Assembly (NCBI RefSeq): GCF_035046505.1
Contig: NC_089826.1
Span: 82,284,254 to 82,348,253, forward strand
Length of the DNA stretch: 64,000 bases
Source of the DNA: Tiliqua scincoides
Lineage: Eukaryota > Chordata > Lepidosauria > Squamata > Scincidae
Reading direction: 5' to 3'
Made by a program: the position numbers and the translations under genes
Notes under the pieces: generated by a model
Database searches by the model: none
Told to the model about the DNA's origin: nothing
Seen by the model: only the letters and a program-made list of their open reading frames with translations
Shown: positions 52,135 to 62,437 of the stretch, one piece after another
Position numbering within the stretch: the stretch's first letter is position 1
How the letters are laid out: the number at the start of each line of letters is the position of its first letter

Positions 52135-52786
52135 ATTGTTGGCAACCTTCAGTCTCAAAAGACTCTGGTATCGCGCTCTGAAAGGTGGTTCTGGAACAGC
52201 GTCTAGTGTAGCTGGAAAGGCCAATCTGGGAGTGACAATCCCTTCCACACCGGGAGCAAGTGCAGTCTGTCCCTGGTCTGTCTCCCTGGCTATGGGCCTT
52301 CCTTCTTTGCCTCTTTGCCTCAGACTGTTGGCAAAGTGTCTCTTCAAACTGGGAAAGGCCATGCTGCACAGCCTGCCTCCAAGCGGGCTGCTCAGAAGCC
52401 AGGGTTTCCCACCTGTTGAGGTCCACTCCTAAGGCCTTCAGATCCCTCTTGCAGATGTCCTTGTATCGCAGCTGTGGTCTACCTGTAGGGCGCTTTCCTG
52501 CACAAGTTCTCCATAGAGGAGATCCTTTGGGATCCAGCCATCATCCATTCTCACAACATGACCGAGCCAATGCAGGCGTCTCTGTTTCAGCAGTGCATAC
52601 ATGCTAGGGATTCCAGCACGTTCCAGGACTGTGTTGTTTGGAACTTTGTTCTGCCAGGTGATGCCGAGGATGCGCCGGAGGCAGCGCTTGTTGAAAGCGT
52701 TCAGTTTCTTCTCCAGTTGTCAGCGAAGAGTCCATGACTCGCTGCAGTACAGAAGTGTACTCAGGACGAAAGCTCCCTTTCTTGTC
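52135..52786 (-). mobile_element. Zinc-finger LINE, 3' copy
   Basis: About 650 bases. TSD ACTTTCTGCTT at 52124-52134 and 52787-52797. C-terminal coding region is readable (DLNRWETLASEQPAW to the C2HC finger), with a one-base loss near 52,498 that breaks the frame relative to the 8433 copy. The tail is CCAGAG-type with loop TTTG. Confidence 0.9.
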
Positions 52787-52797
52787 ACTTTCTGCTT

Positions 52798-53486
52798 AAC
52801 GATGCCATTTCTGATGTCATTTCTCAGTGGGCACCATGAATGCTAACTTCGGCCCCCTGTATGAAATGAATTTGACACCCCTTCTTTAGCTGGCATAAGT
52901 CTTAGGAGATTCTGAGGGTGGGTCCAGTCTGGAAGGGGGATAGGATTCCATGTATACCAGTGCTGTTGAGCTAAACCTCATCCCGCCCCACCTTGTCCCA
53001 GCCCAGCCTACCAATCTACTTATGACCCTCCTCAAACCATCCCCCACTGCTGAAATCCCAATGACAGCAGAGGATGGCAGATGACTGCAGGTTGATGGTG
53101 CCCATGTATGGCCTCTGGACACTTGCATTGACACGCCTGACCACAGAATGGCAGAAGAGCTTTCACAACGTCATCCCAGGATTTACAATGACAGGTCATG
53201 AGATTGTGATGCCCGGACAGGATTGAGTTGATAGGCTCCAACTGCATATTACGAAGAACGTGAGTTTGATCCTTTTTCTTTTCTTACTTATAAGTCAAAT
53301 GGGAGGGGGCATAAACTGTCTCAAAACCAGAGCTAAACAAGTTTTAGCATTTAGCCCCTGAACGCAGCCCCCAGATAATTTAGAATTTTTGTTTTAGTCT
53401 ATTGGCTTTCAGAGGAAGATGCTACAAAACTGTAAATCATATGTGGGGGGAGATAATTGGAGTGGGACCCACAGTGGAGCCCCTCT
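52798..53486. other. No recognisable gene or element
   Basis: Non-coding, unassigned. Confidence 0.4.
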
Positions 53487-54185
53487 CATTATTATTATTA
53501 TTATTTTATTAATTTATATCCTGCCTTTATGCCCAAAGGGCACACAAGGCAGCTTACAACATTTAAAAATACAACATTAAAAACAATAATTAAAACAATT
53601 TACAAATAATTAAAAATCTAAAAACAAACCCCGTGGATGCTCATATAAAAAGGCAAGAAAGCCAGCCAGCCTGTCAACAATTAAAAGCTTTTTGAAATAA
53701 AAAGGTCTTCAGTCCATGCCGAAATGTTAGCAACGAGGGAGCAGTTCTCAGTTCTAAGGGGAGGGTATTCCACAGTTCGGGGGCCACCACCGAGAAGGCC
53801 CTCTTCCTGGCCGCCACCCCTCTCACATCTCTTAGTGGCGGCACAGTCAAAAGAGCCCCCCCAGATGATCTAAGAGCACGGGCAGGATTGTAGGGAAGGA
53901 GGCGGTCCCTCAAATACCCCGGACCCGAGCCGTAAAGGGCTTTAAAAGTCAAAACTAGCACCTTGAATTGGGCCCAGAACAGAACCGGCAGCCAGTGTAG
54001 CCGCTGAAGCAACGGCTCGACAGAGTCAGACCGACGTGCCCCAGCAACCACACAAGCAGCCGCGTTCTGTTACTAATTGTAATTTCCGGACCGTCTTCAA
54101 AGGCAGCCCCATGTAGAGCGCATTGCAATAATCTAATCTAGATGTCACTAGGGCATGGGTTACTGTGGCCAGGTCTGCGCAGCTC
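53487..54185 (-). mobile_element. L2-clade LINE, 3' part
   Basis: A (TTA)n tail at 53,487-53,515, a 3' untranslated segment with CCTGCCTTTATGCCCAAAGG, then the C-terminal reverse transcriptase. Truncated on its 5' side near 54,185. Confidence 0.88.
53674..54180 (-). pseudogene. L2 reverse transcriptase C-terminal region
   Basis: Reads [27 protein letters not shown] (in two pieces) and, in the next frame, LLQRLHWLPVLFWAQFKVLVLTFKALYGSG, then AFSVVAPELWNTLPLELRTA and LKTFLFQKAF. These are the textbook C-terminal blocks of L2-type ORF2, downstream of the catalytic core. One extra base near 54,075 shifts the frame between LQLV and QNAAA, so the copy is inactive. The last 125 residues are uninterrupted. 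Confidence 0.87.
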
Positions 54186-54237
54186 TCATGCTAGTTAAAA
54201 AGAAGAAGGAAGTGGGGCTTAAGTTATATGTTCCTTG

Positions 54238-54442
54238 CAGTGGTGTTGCTAGAGGGGATGGGGAGCACTCAGTTTTGCAGGGAGCCTCACTGCAGCGTGC
54301 AAGGGGCCCCTCCCCTTCCCCATTAGAGCCATTCCAGATGTAAGCCCCAGTTTTGCTGTCACCACCTGAAATGGCTCTGAAGGGGAGGGGGAGAGCTCCC
54401 TGCAAAACTTAGTGCTTTGCACCTCTTCAAGTTATGTCAGTG
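54238..54442. mobile_element. hAT-type MITE, CAGTGGCGTAGCTAG family
   Basis: CAGTGGTGTTGCTAGAGG at the left, AAGTTATGTCAGTG at the right. TSD GTTCCTTG (54230-54237) and TTTCCTTG (54443-54450). Third, most diverged copy of the near-palindrome at 16180 and 18243. Confidence 0.82.
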
Positions 54443-54450
54443 TTTCCTTG

Positions 54451-55324
54451 TAATCATAATTTGGCCCTAGGTGATACATTCTAAATACAGCCTTATATAC
54501 TACTGCATTTTGTTGACCACAAACAGTTTCGGAAATCTTCACCCTCTCACCACATCTCACTGAAGATGGGCTGTGTTGTAAAATTCATCACTGTGCTCAA
54601 TAAAAGTTTCAGCTCCAATAATATAGTTTAAATGCAGCTGTGACAAGAATCTATATTGCTGTTATTGTCATCCGGAGGATTTCAAACATCTCTACAACAG
54701 GGATTATTTTGGTCAATTATGTTTCTTGTTGGGTTCACATTTCTTTATACTTAATAAGGCATGAAATCTTTATTAGTGGTATGTGTCCTAACATTTAATA
54801 CGATGGTGTCATTTTTTAATTAGGCACAGAGAGCATCTAAATGGCTTCTGTTCCCTCTGGATGTGATTATCTACTGATAATAACAACCCTCAAAGTTACC
54901 TTATTGCTTTAATTTTTTTTAAAAAAAAAGAAAATCTGCCTCTTTGCTGTTCAAGTAATGCCTGTTTTCAGAGTCACATTAACTTTGGGCGTTTTATCAT
55001 CTAAACTACAAAATTTAAGTGTAGCAGTGCTTCATTTGGGCCAAACCTCATTAGGGGTCTGCACAAGAAACCATTTTCAGGACTAGGGCTCGTCTCGGAA
55101 ATTTATGAAGCAATAATGAAGAGAAGATTGCCTCTTCACACAGCCACTAACTTCAAATGTTGCAAGAAGGAGTTGTGGCAGGTGGAGCTTCTCTCCCTCC
55201 ATTGCACATGGGAATTTTTCTCAAAGTTCACCTCGAGCAAAAAAAAAAAAAAAAGTAAATTAGAGGGAATCCTGATCAAGAAAAACACTTGTATGCATTT
55301 GGATGGAAATCCAAACAGTGTTTA
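54451..55324. other. No recognisable gene or element
   Basis: AT-rich non-coding sequence. Confidence 0.4.
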
Positions 55325-55535
55325 CAGTGGGCCCTTTGTGGGTCTGGAACCCATGTGGATTCCAAACTCATGCTGGAGGACCTCACCTGACCTCCTGGCT
55401 TTCCTGACCTCCTCCTAGGAGGCTGGGACCTCCTGACCCAGGCTTTCTGAGACCTGGGAAGGCAGTGGATTTCACAATCCACAAATTTCAGTATCTGCAG
55501 GGGGTCCAGGAATGGGAACTGTGGATACTGAGGAC
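55325..55535. mobile_element. Mariner/Tigger-like MITE (right end unclear)
   Basis: TA then CAGTGGGCCCTTTGTGGG, and AATTTCAGTATCTGCAGGGG toward the right, the mirror of the 'atccgcagat' end. Confidence 0.5.
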
Positions 55536-55562
55536 ATAGATTCTAAGGACATAGTGTAAGTG

Positions 55563-56044
55563 TAGTGTAATTTCCCCTGGGGGCTGGGGATAAGAATAGG
55601 CCCTCCGTTTGGCTGTACTTGTCATAAGAGGCGACTAAACAGCCACCAGGTAGATGGGACTCGTTAGCCTGGGAAGGCAGCTCATTGGAAAGAAGGAAAC
55701 TCTGATCCCAAACCTCCACTGCCTTGTGGCTACATCCAGTTATGGAAAACTTCAGGAGTCAACCTCGAGGCAAAATCCGGAGCCGGAGTCCCTGAGGCAG
55801 TTCATGGCTGAACACAGTCACGTTCTGGCAACTCCTGCGATGCTGCTGGAACCAACCGTATTGGCTTCTGCCTTTCCATTGGACCATTTCAGCGACGTGG
55901 AGAGGGGGGATTTGCTGCATGGGAAACAGTCTATCCTCCATATCTGCTTTACCCAGGCTTCACGCACTGGAGAGGACACTCTGTTCCAGAACACTATTCA
56001 GAGCGTGATACCATAGTCTTCCGAGACTGAAGGATGCCAACAAG
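55563..56044 (+). mobile_element. Chimeric retroelement with the LINE/5S-SINE tail (longer copy)
   Basis: About 480 bases. The last 65-70 bases match the zinc-finger LINE 3' end, with hairpin AGTCTTCCGAGACT and end GATGCCAACA. Upstream AGAGGCGACTAAACAGCCACC and GGGACTCGTTAGCCTGGG read like a LINE 5' leader rather than coding sequence. Flanks AGTGTAAGTG (55553-55562) and AGTGCAAGTG (56045-56054) form a 9-of-10 TSD. A 120-codon open frame (MGLVSLGRQLIGKKETLIPN...) is partly shared with 17633-18025, in which the related frame is on the minus strand, consistent with its orientation. Confidence 0.75.
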
Positions 56045-56054
56045 AAGTGCAAGT

Positions 56055-56400
56055 GAAATCTTCCTGGACATAATTGGCAAGGAATCCACATTTCCTGTGT
56101 GGTCACTAAATGTCACCTTCCATGAAATGTGAAATTAATTTCAAAAGTCTTGTTTAGGCTAAATACCACTGGAAAAAATTGTGAAAATTAAAATAATTTC
56201 AATAATGTTGGTAAAATTAGTTGGCCAGTTCCCTGTGGTTTGTCCTAGGATTGAGGAGGCTTCAGACATTTGCTTATCATATCTACATTCATGGGATTTT
56301 GTTTTCCTGGTGCTTTTGGTGTGATATATTAGATCAAAATCATATACGGTATGATTTGGGGTATAAATGCCCAAACCATGCAATATTGAATGAACAGAAC
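56055..56400. other. No recognisable gene or element
   Basis: AT-rich non-coding sequence. Confidence 0.4.
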
Positions 56401-56403
56401 TGC

Positions 56404-56580
56404 GGGCCCAATCATATCCAACTTTCCAGCTCCGGTGTAGCCACAATGCAGCCCCATGATAAGGGAACACATGTTCCCATACCTTGAGAAGGCCCCAGTG
56501 ACTGCCCTCCACCACAGGATGCAGCACACACCCCACTGGCACAACTGCACCAGCACTAGAAATTGGATAGAATTGGGCCC
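56404..56580 (-). mobile_element. GGGC-type MITE, 177 bp
   Basis: GGGCCCAATCATATCCAAC and ATTGGATAGAATTGGGCCC, TSD TGC at 56401-56403 and 56581-56583. The TGC target shows that insertion is not limited to TWA triplets. Confidence 0.88.
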
Positions 56581-56583
56581 TGC

Positions 56584-56910
56584 ATCATCTACAGATAGGT
56601 TTGGGTCCTCCTTACTTAAGACTACGATCTGTCTTATGTTCCACAACAATGTTTAAGATCTACTGAACTGATGGGGCTCAGAGAATTTTGCCCCAAACAA
56701 CATTTGAGGTGAACTTGTTTGGACAAAACATCTATGGATAATTTTAAGGCAAGACAAAGGGATTTCTGTATGGCCAGGACAGTTTTTCAAGGAAGCTTCA
56801 GACATCTTCAGTTTATCATATAGTGGCTCTTACGCTGGACAAGTTTGGCCACCCCTGTAATAGTGCATGGCCAAATCAGTGGGAAACATTCAGGCAAACA
56901 GAGCCATATA
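56584..56910. other. No recognisable gene or element
   Basis: Non-coding, unassigned. Contains a small hAT-like end (TTTGGCCACCCCTG near 56,845-56,858). Confidence 0.35.
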
Positions 56911-57194
56911 TAGTGGGACCTTTGTATCCACGGGGAATCTGTTCCCAAACCCCCCCCCCCCGCCCTGCAGATATTGAAATCCACTGATATTGAAATCCAT
57001 GGGGGTCCCACAGAGGATCTCCGGACATGACTGCTGAGAGGCACTTTTAGTTTACCGAAAAATAGGAAGTGCCTCTTAGAGGCCTTCTGAAGATCAAGGC
57101 AACTGTGTGCATACTCCTGCCTCAGAATACCTCCTGATGCAATGGAAGGCATTTCCAGTTATGTCTGGAGGTCCTTTGTGGCCCCTCCTGACGA

Positions 57195-57872
57195 GGTTCA
57201 TTGGGCATTGGACAAGGGCATTGGATAAGTTTCTGGAGGAAAAATCCACTACGGGTTACAAGCCATGATGTGTATGTGCAACCTCCTGATTTTAGAAATG
57301 GGCTGTGTCAGATGTAAGGGAGGACACCAGGATGCAGGTCTCTTGTTATCTGGTGTGCTCCCTGGGGCATTTGGTGGGCCGCTGTGAGATACAGGAAGCT
57401 GGACTAGATGGGCCTTTGGCCTGATCCAGTGGAGCTGTCCTTATGTTCTTAACTACAATTCCCAGGAAGCCTTGCAGGTCTTCTTGTTATCTGGTGTGCT
57501 CCCCGGGCCATTTGGTGGGCCGCTGTGAGATACAGGAAGCTGGACTAGATGGGCCTATGGCCTGATCCAGTGGGGCTGTTCTTATGTTCTTAACTACAAT
57601 TCCCAGAAAGCCTTGCAGGTCTCTTGTTATCTGGTGTGCTCCCTGGGGCATTTGGTGGGCCGCTGTGAGATACAGGGAGCTGGACTAGATGGGCCTATGG
57701 CCTGAACCAGTGGGGTTCTTATGTTCTTAACTACAATTCCCAGGAGGCCTTGCAGGTCTTCTTGTTATGTGGTGTGCTCCTTGGGGCATTTAGTGGGCCG
57801 CTGTGAGATACAGGAAGCTGGACTAGATGGGTCTATGGCCTGATCCAGTGGGGCGGTTCTTAGGTTCTTAGG
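57195..57872 (+). repeat. Tandem array of CR1/L3-like 3' ends joined by AACTACAATTCCCAG spacers
   Basis: The first unit starts in LINE coding sequence (LDKFLEEKSTTGYKP-like, near 57,210-57,265) and runs through the 3' untranslated region. The segment from TCTTGTTATCTGGTGTGCTCC through GTTCTTA is then repeated so that four copies begin at 57,341, 57,482, 57,622 and 57,760 (period 138-141). Three AACTACAATTCCCAG(G/A)A(A/G)GCCTTGC spacers lie between them. The units are very similar, so the expansion looks recent. Confidence 0.9.
57451..57753 (+). promoter_or_regulatory. Three ZNF143/THAP11-like motifs
   Basis: AACTACAATTCCCAGGAAGC at 57,451, AACTACAATTCCCAGAAAGC at 57,592 and AACTACAATTCCCAGGAGGC at 57,729. 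These resemble the known ZNF143 'SBS' motif ACTACAATTCCCAGCATGC, with the ATGC core changed. Binding is an inference only. Confidence 0.35.
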
Positions 57873-57934
57873 TTCGGAATTCATGTTGGGTCAAATCTTC
57901 GGGTTCTGAACCTATGGATAAGGAGAACCCACTG

Positions 57935-58462
57935 TATGTGCCCAAATTATTTTATTCCATTTTAAAAGTGTATCAGGAGAAGGTGACTGAATTCAGTCCC
58001 AGACTCCATGAAGCAGCCAATCTGCAGGAATCAGCCTTTTTAAATTGGGCTTCACTTCCTTTTGACTGGATTGTTCCCTTAATTCTATTAAAAAAGAAAG
58101 TCCTTGCAGAAGAAGACTGTTCATCAGGTACTGAAGATGTCAGGCATATCTTCACTGTTTCGGAGTGCCACCTCCTGACATGGGATCCTGGATTTGCTTC
58201 ATCATCTTTCATGACATTAATTGCAGGCATTTTCTTAGTAAGCAAGACCACAAATCCACATTTCAAATATTCATTACGCATGTGTTGCTCTACTCTTCCT
58301 ACATATTGGCACCAGGTTTCTTTCATTATCCTCTTACAAGTAATTAAGCAACTAGGGCCAATCAGCAATAATGAATGACTGTGATGGAGAAGAGGTCTTA
58401 GCTGACAACATATTTGATAAAATTATTGCGCAAAGCAGAAAATGATAATGAAGTGCGTCAAA
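57935..58462. other. No gene supported
   Basis: A 154-codon open frame at 57,914-58,378 (plus) overlaps a 131-codon frame on the other strand. Its first codons come from the mariner-like end and it has no family resemblance, so I do not call it a gene. Confidence 0.4.
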
Positions 58463-58464
58463 TA

Positions 58465-58755
58465 CAGGCATGCTCTGGTATTTGTGAGGGGTTCATTTCT
58501 GGGTACCGGGGACAAACCCCCTCCCCCCATAATGCCTTTTGAAGATATAAAAATCACAATTCCAGTTTTACGGAAAAAAAGCCAGAAGTGACTTTTTTTT
58601 TTTTATCTAAACAGCTATTCTGAGCCCTGTTGAGGCCACAAGTGGATGTGTGCGACCTCTGCGGTGCTCAGAAGAGCCTCTGTAGGGTGCAGGGGGGCCC
58701 TTCTGAATCTACAGTTAAGCGAAACCATGGATATGGGATCCAAGGATACTGCCTG
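58465..58755. mobile_element. Tigger-like MITE
   Basis: TA then CAGGCATGCTCTGGTATTTG at the left, GGATACTGCCTG at the right. CAGGCATxC is a known Tigger-type terminus. The right flank is TT rather than TA, so the end is less certain. Confidence 0.5.
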
Positions 58756-58846
58756 TTCGTGCCCCCCCCTGCCCCGTATTCAACAAGCTCCAATGAACGA
58801 TTCCCAGGGCCTCATTTTCCCTACTGGTAAAATATAATTACTTATA

Positions 58847-59218
58847 CAGGTTATCCATGGGTTTGGGTCCTATGGATCTGACTTACCACAGGTTCTGACC
58901 CACATCTGGAGAGCCTTACCAAACCTCCCAGATGTTATCAGATGTACCTCCCATGCCTGAAAGGTGTTCTGCGGTGCAAGAAGGTCGCATGGCCTCCCTA
59001 TGCCTCAGAAGGCCTCCCAGAGGCTTCTGAGAACGCCTCTGGAGGGTTTTCTGAGGCACCGCAGAACACCTCCGTATGTGACCATGAGATACTTCCAGTT
59101 GTGTCCAGAGGTCCTCTGAGCCACCCCTCCCTACCAATCTCAATATCTATGGGTTCAGTATCCACAAAGGGGGGGGTCCATAAATGGATTCCCCATGAAT
59201 ACTGATGGCCAACCCTTA
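58847..59218. mobile_element. Mariner/Tigger-like MITE with hairpin core
   Basis: TA then CAGGTTATCCATGGGTTTGG at the left, ACTGATGGCCAACCCT then TA near the right. The core repeats AGGCCTCCCAGAGGCTTCTG and its partial complements. Confidence 0.55.
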
Positions 59219-59317
59219 TAATTGTATTTATTTTTCTTCAATACAGATGGAATAGACATGAACCTGTCGCTTCCTAAATTATACCTCCTGGGTATGTAGA
59301 TTTTGTTGTGAAATTAT

Positions 59318-60460
59318 GGGTGTGATCCTAACAGCCACTTTGGCCAGTGCAAGTCCCTTGTGCCAGCCCAAGACTGTCACAAAAGTGCCGTAAAGCACTT
59401 TTGAGCCACTCAGAAGGGAATTAGGCCACCACACAGACATGTGCCAGCCTTCCCTTGCTGCTGGGACATGGAGGATGGATGAGTTGCGCCGGCCAATCTC
59501 AGCTGACACAAGGGTCTGGGGGAGAGTGGAAATGGTGGAGAAGAGGCGGGAGGGAGGCGTTATTGGGCAGGGGAGGATGGGCGTTCTAGATGCAGGCGAG
59601 CAGGTGGGTAGGGAGTGGGAGGTGGGTCTAGTACCCAGTGGTTATGCTGGATCCTGATCCCCATTCCTGGGCAGGGCAGAGCAGCCTCTGTCTGTTCCAC
59701 TCTGCTGAAATCTGCACCACTTCCTGAGGTGGCCCTGTATTAGAATCTCCTGGCAAGGAGGTAGGGTGTGGTATCAGCAGTGGCCCCTTTAAGGGTAAGG
59801 CCTGGGCATCCAGCAAAGTGTGCTGCACAGCTGCAGCCACTTGAAGGCAATAGGGCCCTCTGGGATATAAGGAGCACCTGAGGCAGGAAGGGGGTGTGGG
59901 TTGTAGAAGGAGTGCAGGCTAGAGAGGAGACTGACTTGGCTTATTGACTTTGAAATCTCACCTTGGACTGTGACTTGGCTTATTGACTTTGGACTTTGAC
60001 TTGGATACTCTGACTGACTTTGTGACTGCTGGAACAGACTGCTGGAGACACTGGAGTTTGGTGTGTGGCTGCTGTGCCCAAGACCTGCTGAGGACCAAGG
60101 GACTGCTATAGTGGCAGGAGGCTGCTGGCAGGAGAGAGGACCTCTGCAGGTTGAACAGGCGAGCTACCCTGGAGGTGGGGTCCAGCAGGACTGCAGGGCA
60201 GAACCAGGGTCGTTTGTTGGGGGAAAGAAGGGGAGCTAATTTGCTTAAAGTGGGCATAATTCTCCAGGCAGAGCTTGGAGTGGGGATTTGGCAGAACAGG
60301 CCCAGATCCGAGCAGATGCATTGGGGTTGCTGCAGCATGGTACAGGGCAAGGGGAAGCAATTCCCCTTCCCTTGAGCTGTGCTGCTTTTGGTCTCAAACT
60401 TGCACTGGATACAGCAGAGGCCTGCTGGCCTGCCTGTTCCAGTGCAAGTTAGAATTGGAG
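59318..60460 (+). mobile_element. Large GGGC-type element interrupted by a solo LTR
   Basis: Starts GGGTGTGATCCTAACAGCC, contains GTAAAGCACTTTTGAGCC, and ends CAGTGCAAGTTAGAATTGGAG. TSD TAT at 59315-59317 and 60461-60463. The sequence on both sides of the LTR lines up with 39129-39696, so the LTR inserted into an existing copy. Confidence 0.7.
59736..60298 (+). mobile_element. Solo LTR fossil, family unassigned
   Basis: 563 bases, starting TGTATTAGAATC and ending GGCAGAACA, with a perfect 5-bp target duplication GGCCC at 59731-59735 and 60299-60303. A TATA-like GGGATATAAGGAGC box at about 59,863 is followed by a run of ACTTGGCTTATTGACTTTG direct repeats. There is no internal coding region. 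Related pieces lie at 34908-35690. It looks like a whole single LTR left by recombination. Confidence 0.8.
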
Positions 60461-60463
60461 TAT

Positions 60464-60865
60464 ACTTTTTATTTTAAAAGTGGAAGGTTTTATATGTAGA
60501 TGGGCAAAATTTATACTATTTGCCTAGGGTGGTAGTATTTATAACATGTACAAATGCAATATGAATATTAATATTCTTAAGCAGTTATAAAACTGAATTT
60601 GTACCATGAGAAGTCATAAAATCCACCGCATTCTAAATTAGCAATGAATCTCATTCTTGCTGCTCATTCAGTGATCTCTGCTTTGTGCCACCTCCCCAGT
60701 CAGACGCCTCGCCTACTAATACAACTTCTAGCTTGTCAGGTTAACCAGTCAATTACTGATACTACTGACTTACTGCTTCTCCTGAATCAATGTGCAAGAG
60801 AAAGTGAGTTGGATGTCATCAGCATATTGATGACACTAAATACCCTGATGACTTGTCAGTATGAA
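60464..60865. other. No gene supported; possible LINE remnant 60,690-60,850
   Basis: GTTGGATGTCATCAGCATATTGATGACAC resembles a phrase from degraded squamate LINE repeats. Too short to assign. Confidence 0.35.
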
Positions 60866-60867
60866 TG

Positions 60868-61810
60868 AATCTTTTTATTACGGTTAGTGACCAGTACATA
60901 AAATATAAAACTGTGCACTTAAAAATGTCAGTACACAAAAGATAAAATATTACAATTAAAACATTGAGCTAAATAATCTCTGTATTCAAAAAGACCCAAA
61001 CCCAGCACCCATTCTCAGTGGCAAACTTCCCATCGTAGGCAGCAACTCTACTGAATTTAGTCCACTTTCAATGTCAATGTCCTGATGCACATCGCTGAAG
61101 CAAAGAATCTCGCAACATTAAAAGTAATACCTGGACTTGCCAGAAAGCAACAAGTTCATATATTGTTGTTGTGTATGTCCCAAAAAATGGATCAGTAGTG
61201 GTGTAATAAGGGTAGCACGAATGTCCCTATAAAAGGAACAGTGGAAAAGCACATGTTTGGTAGTTTCTATCTCTTCTGATCCACAGGGACATAGACGTTG
61301 GGTCCAAGGTATCTTTTTATATCGTCCCTCTGACACTGCTGAAGGGAGTCCTCAGAGACGGGCCAGTGTAAAGGCTCTTCTATGCTTATAATTCTCCAGC
61401 TGGGCAAGGTAGTGTGGGACGTAAACAATATATTTAAGATCTTCCCTGGCATAGAATTCGGAAACATTGGAGACATCATTCTGCCTTTCCATATCAAGGA
61501 TACGTTGTTTGATGGCTGCCTTTGCCCATGCATATCCCATATCTAATAAGATTGTTACAGAAAATCCTAGGGCAGCTATTTTCTGTTCTATTAAGTATAT
61601 CCAGCTAGACTTATAGGTATCATACAGGACTAGAGGTGCAAGACCTGCTGGTAAATATCAAAGTTTGAGCCAGTATGAAAGAATGGCTATCCAGATATTA
61701 GCCTCTATTTTAATCTGACCTGTCTCCAGACGTAGCTTGACACTGGATATGTCTCTTGGGACCTCCAGTGCCGCCCTCAGAAACTTCCCGTCAGTATCTT
61801 CATGAGGATG
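60868..61810 (-). mobile_element. LINE fragment with zinc-knuckle C-terminus (clade uncertain)
   Basis: A 3' end near 60,868 (TTTTTATTACGG) is followed on the minus strand by coding remnants of a second LINE type. It is 5' truncated near 61,810. The family is distinct from CR1, L2 and the zinc-finger LINE; a Vingi/I-type or Tx1-type element is possible. Confidence 0.65.
61118..61800 (-). pseudogene. LINE ORF2 C-terminal region with zf-RVT-like knuckle
   Basis: The order read on the minus strand is FLRAALEVPRDISSVKLRLE, IKIEANIWIAILSYWLKL, an in-frame stop, then MGYAWAKAAIKQRILDMERQ, YAREDLKYIVYVPHYLAQLE and RRAFTLARL. After a frame change come RYKKIPWTQRLCPCGSEEIE and THVLFHC-like KHVLFHCSFYRDIRATLI. 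CPCGSEEIETTKHVLFHC has the CxC...HxxxxxC pattern of the reverse-transcriptase zinc-binding region (zf-RVT). At least one stop and one frameshift near 61,340 show it is dead. Confidence 0.7.
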
Positions 61811-61817
61811 TTAAGTC

Positions 61818-61925
61818 AGGATGGTGTTGTGGTTCTGGTGTTGGGCTTAGATTCGGGTTCAAATCCCTGCTCAGCCACCAAGTCCAACTCCTGAATCACT
61901 ATACCATTCTGGCTCTCTAGTATGC
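61818..61925 (+). mobile_element. Sauria-type tRNA SINE head fragment
   Basis: GATGGTGTTGTGGTTCTGGT, TGGGCTTAGATTCGGGTTCA (B box) and AATCCCTGCTCAGCCACCAA. Only the tRNA-related head remains. Confidence 0.65.
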
Positions 61926-62437
61926 CAACAGTACAGTACAGTATTTAAAAAAAAAAACAAAGCCACAACCATCCCAAGGTTGATACTGGGCACTTTCATA
62001 CTACGTATGTGCAAATTGAAGACAGCTGGCTTTCTTTTCCTTCTCCCTGTTTTTGGGGGTGATTGATTACCTTCTCTGTTTTTGTGACAGGATTTCAGCC
62101 AAAGGAGAAACAAACAAAGGCTGCTGTCATATAGCAAACAATATAATTTTGGTTTGATTACTGTGCAGGTTCTCTATGCCCTTAACTGTATTGTACCCTT
62201 TCTATTAACACATTTCTGAAGTGACACACTGTGAAAGCAAAATACTCCATGGAGACCATGAACATCCATCCGGGATTCACAGGTGTTTAGCTTAATATAC
62301 TGAAAACAGTAACACAAAGATGAGATATATTAATTTTAATATCAATAACAACAATAATTATAATACACATTCAGGACATTGAATCTTTCTCATCTGAATA
62401 GGACCTTCTTAATTCCTTTAAGGCCTTATCCTATTTG
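61926..62437. other. No recognisable gene or element
   Basis: Non-coding. A homopolymer A run at 61,948. Confidence 0.4.

Larger units (their letters stand above)
56911..57934. mobile_element. Mariner/Tigger-like element split by a CR1-like array
   Basis: Left part 56,911-57,190 begins TAGTGGGACCTTTGTATCCA. Right part 57,873-57,934 ends TATGGATAAGGAGAACCCACTG before TA. The left part holds the AGTGCCTCTTAGAGGCCTTC hairpin seen in the 25,010 and 58,847 elements. The CR1-derived array between them is a later insertion. Confidence 0.6.

Noticed and set aside
57341-57872. CRISPR-like repeat-spacer array
   Set aside because: The period of about 140 bases and near-identical units are a LINE-derived minisatellite in a vertebrate genome, not a CRISPR array.
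57914-58378. 154-codon open frame
   Set aside because: It overlaps a long frame on the other strand, starts within a transposon end, and has no recognisable domain.
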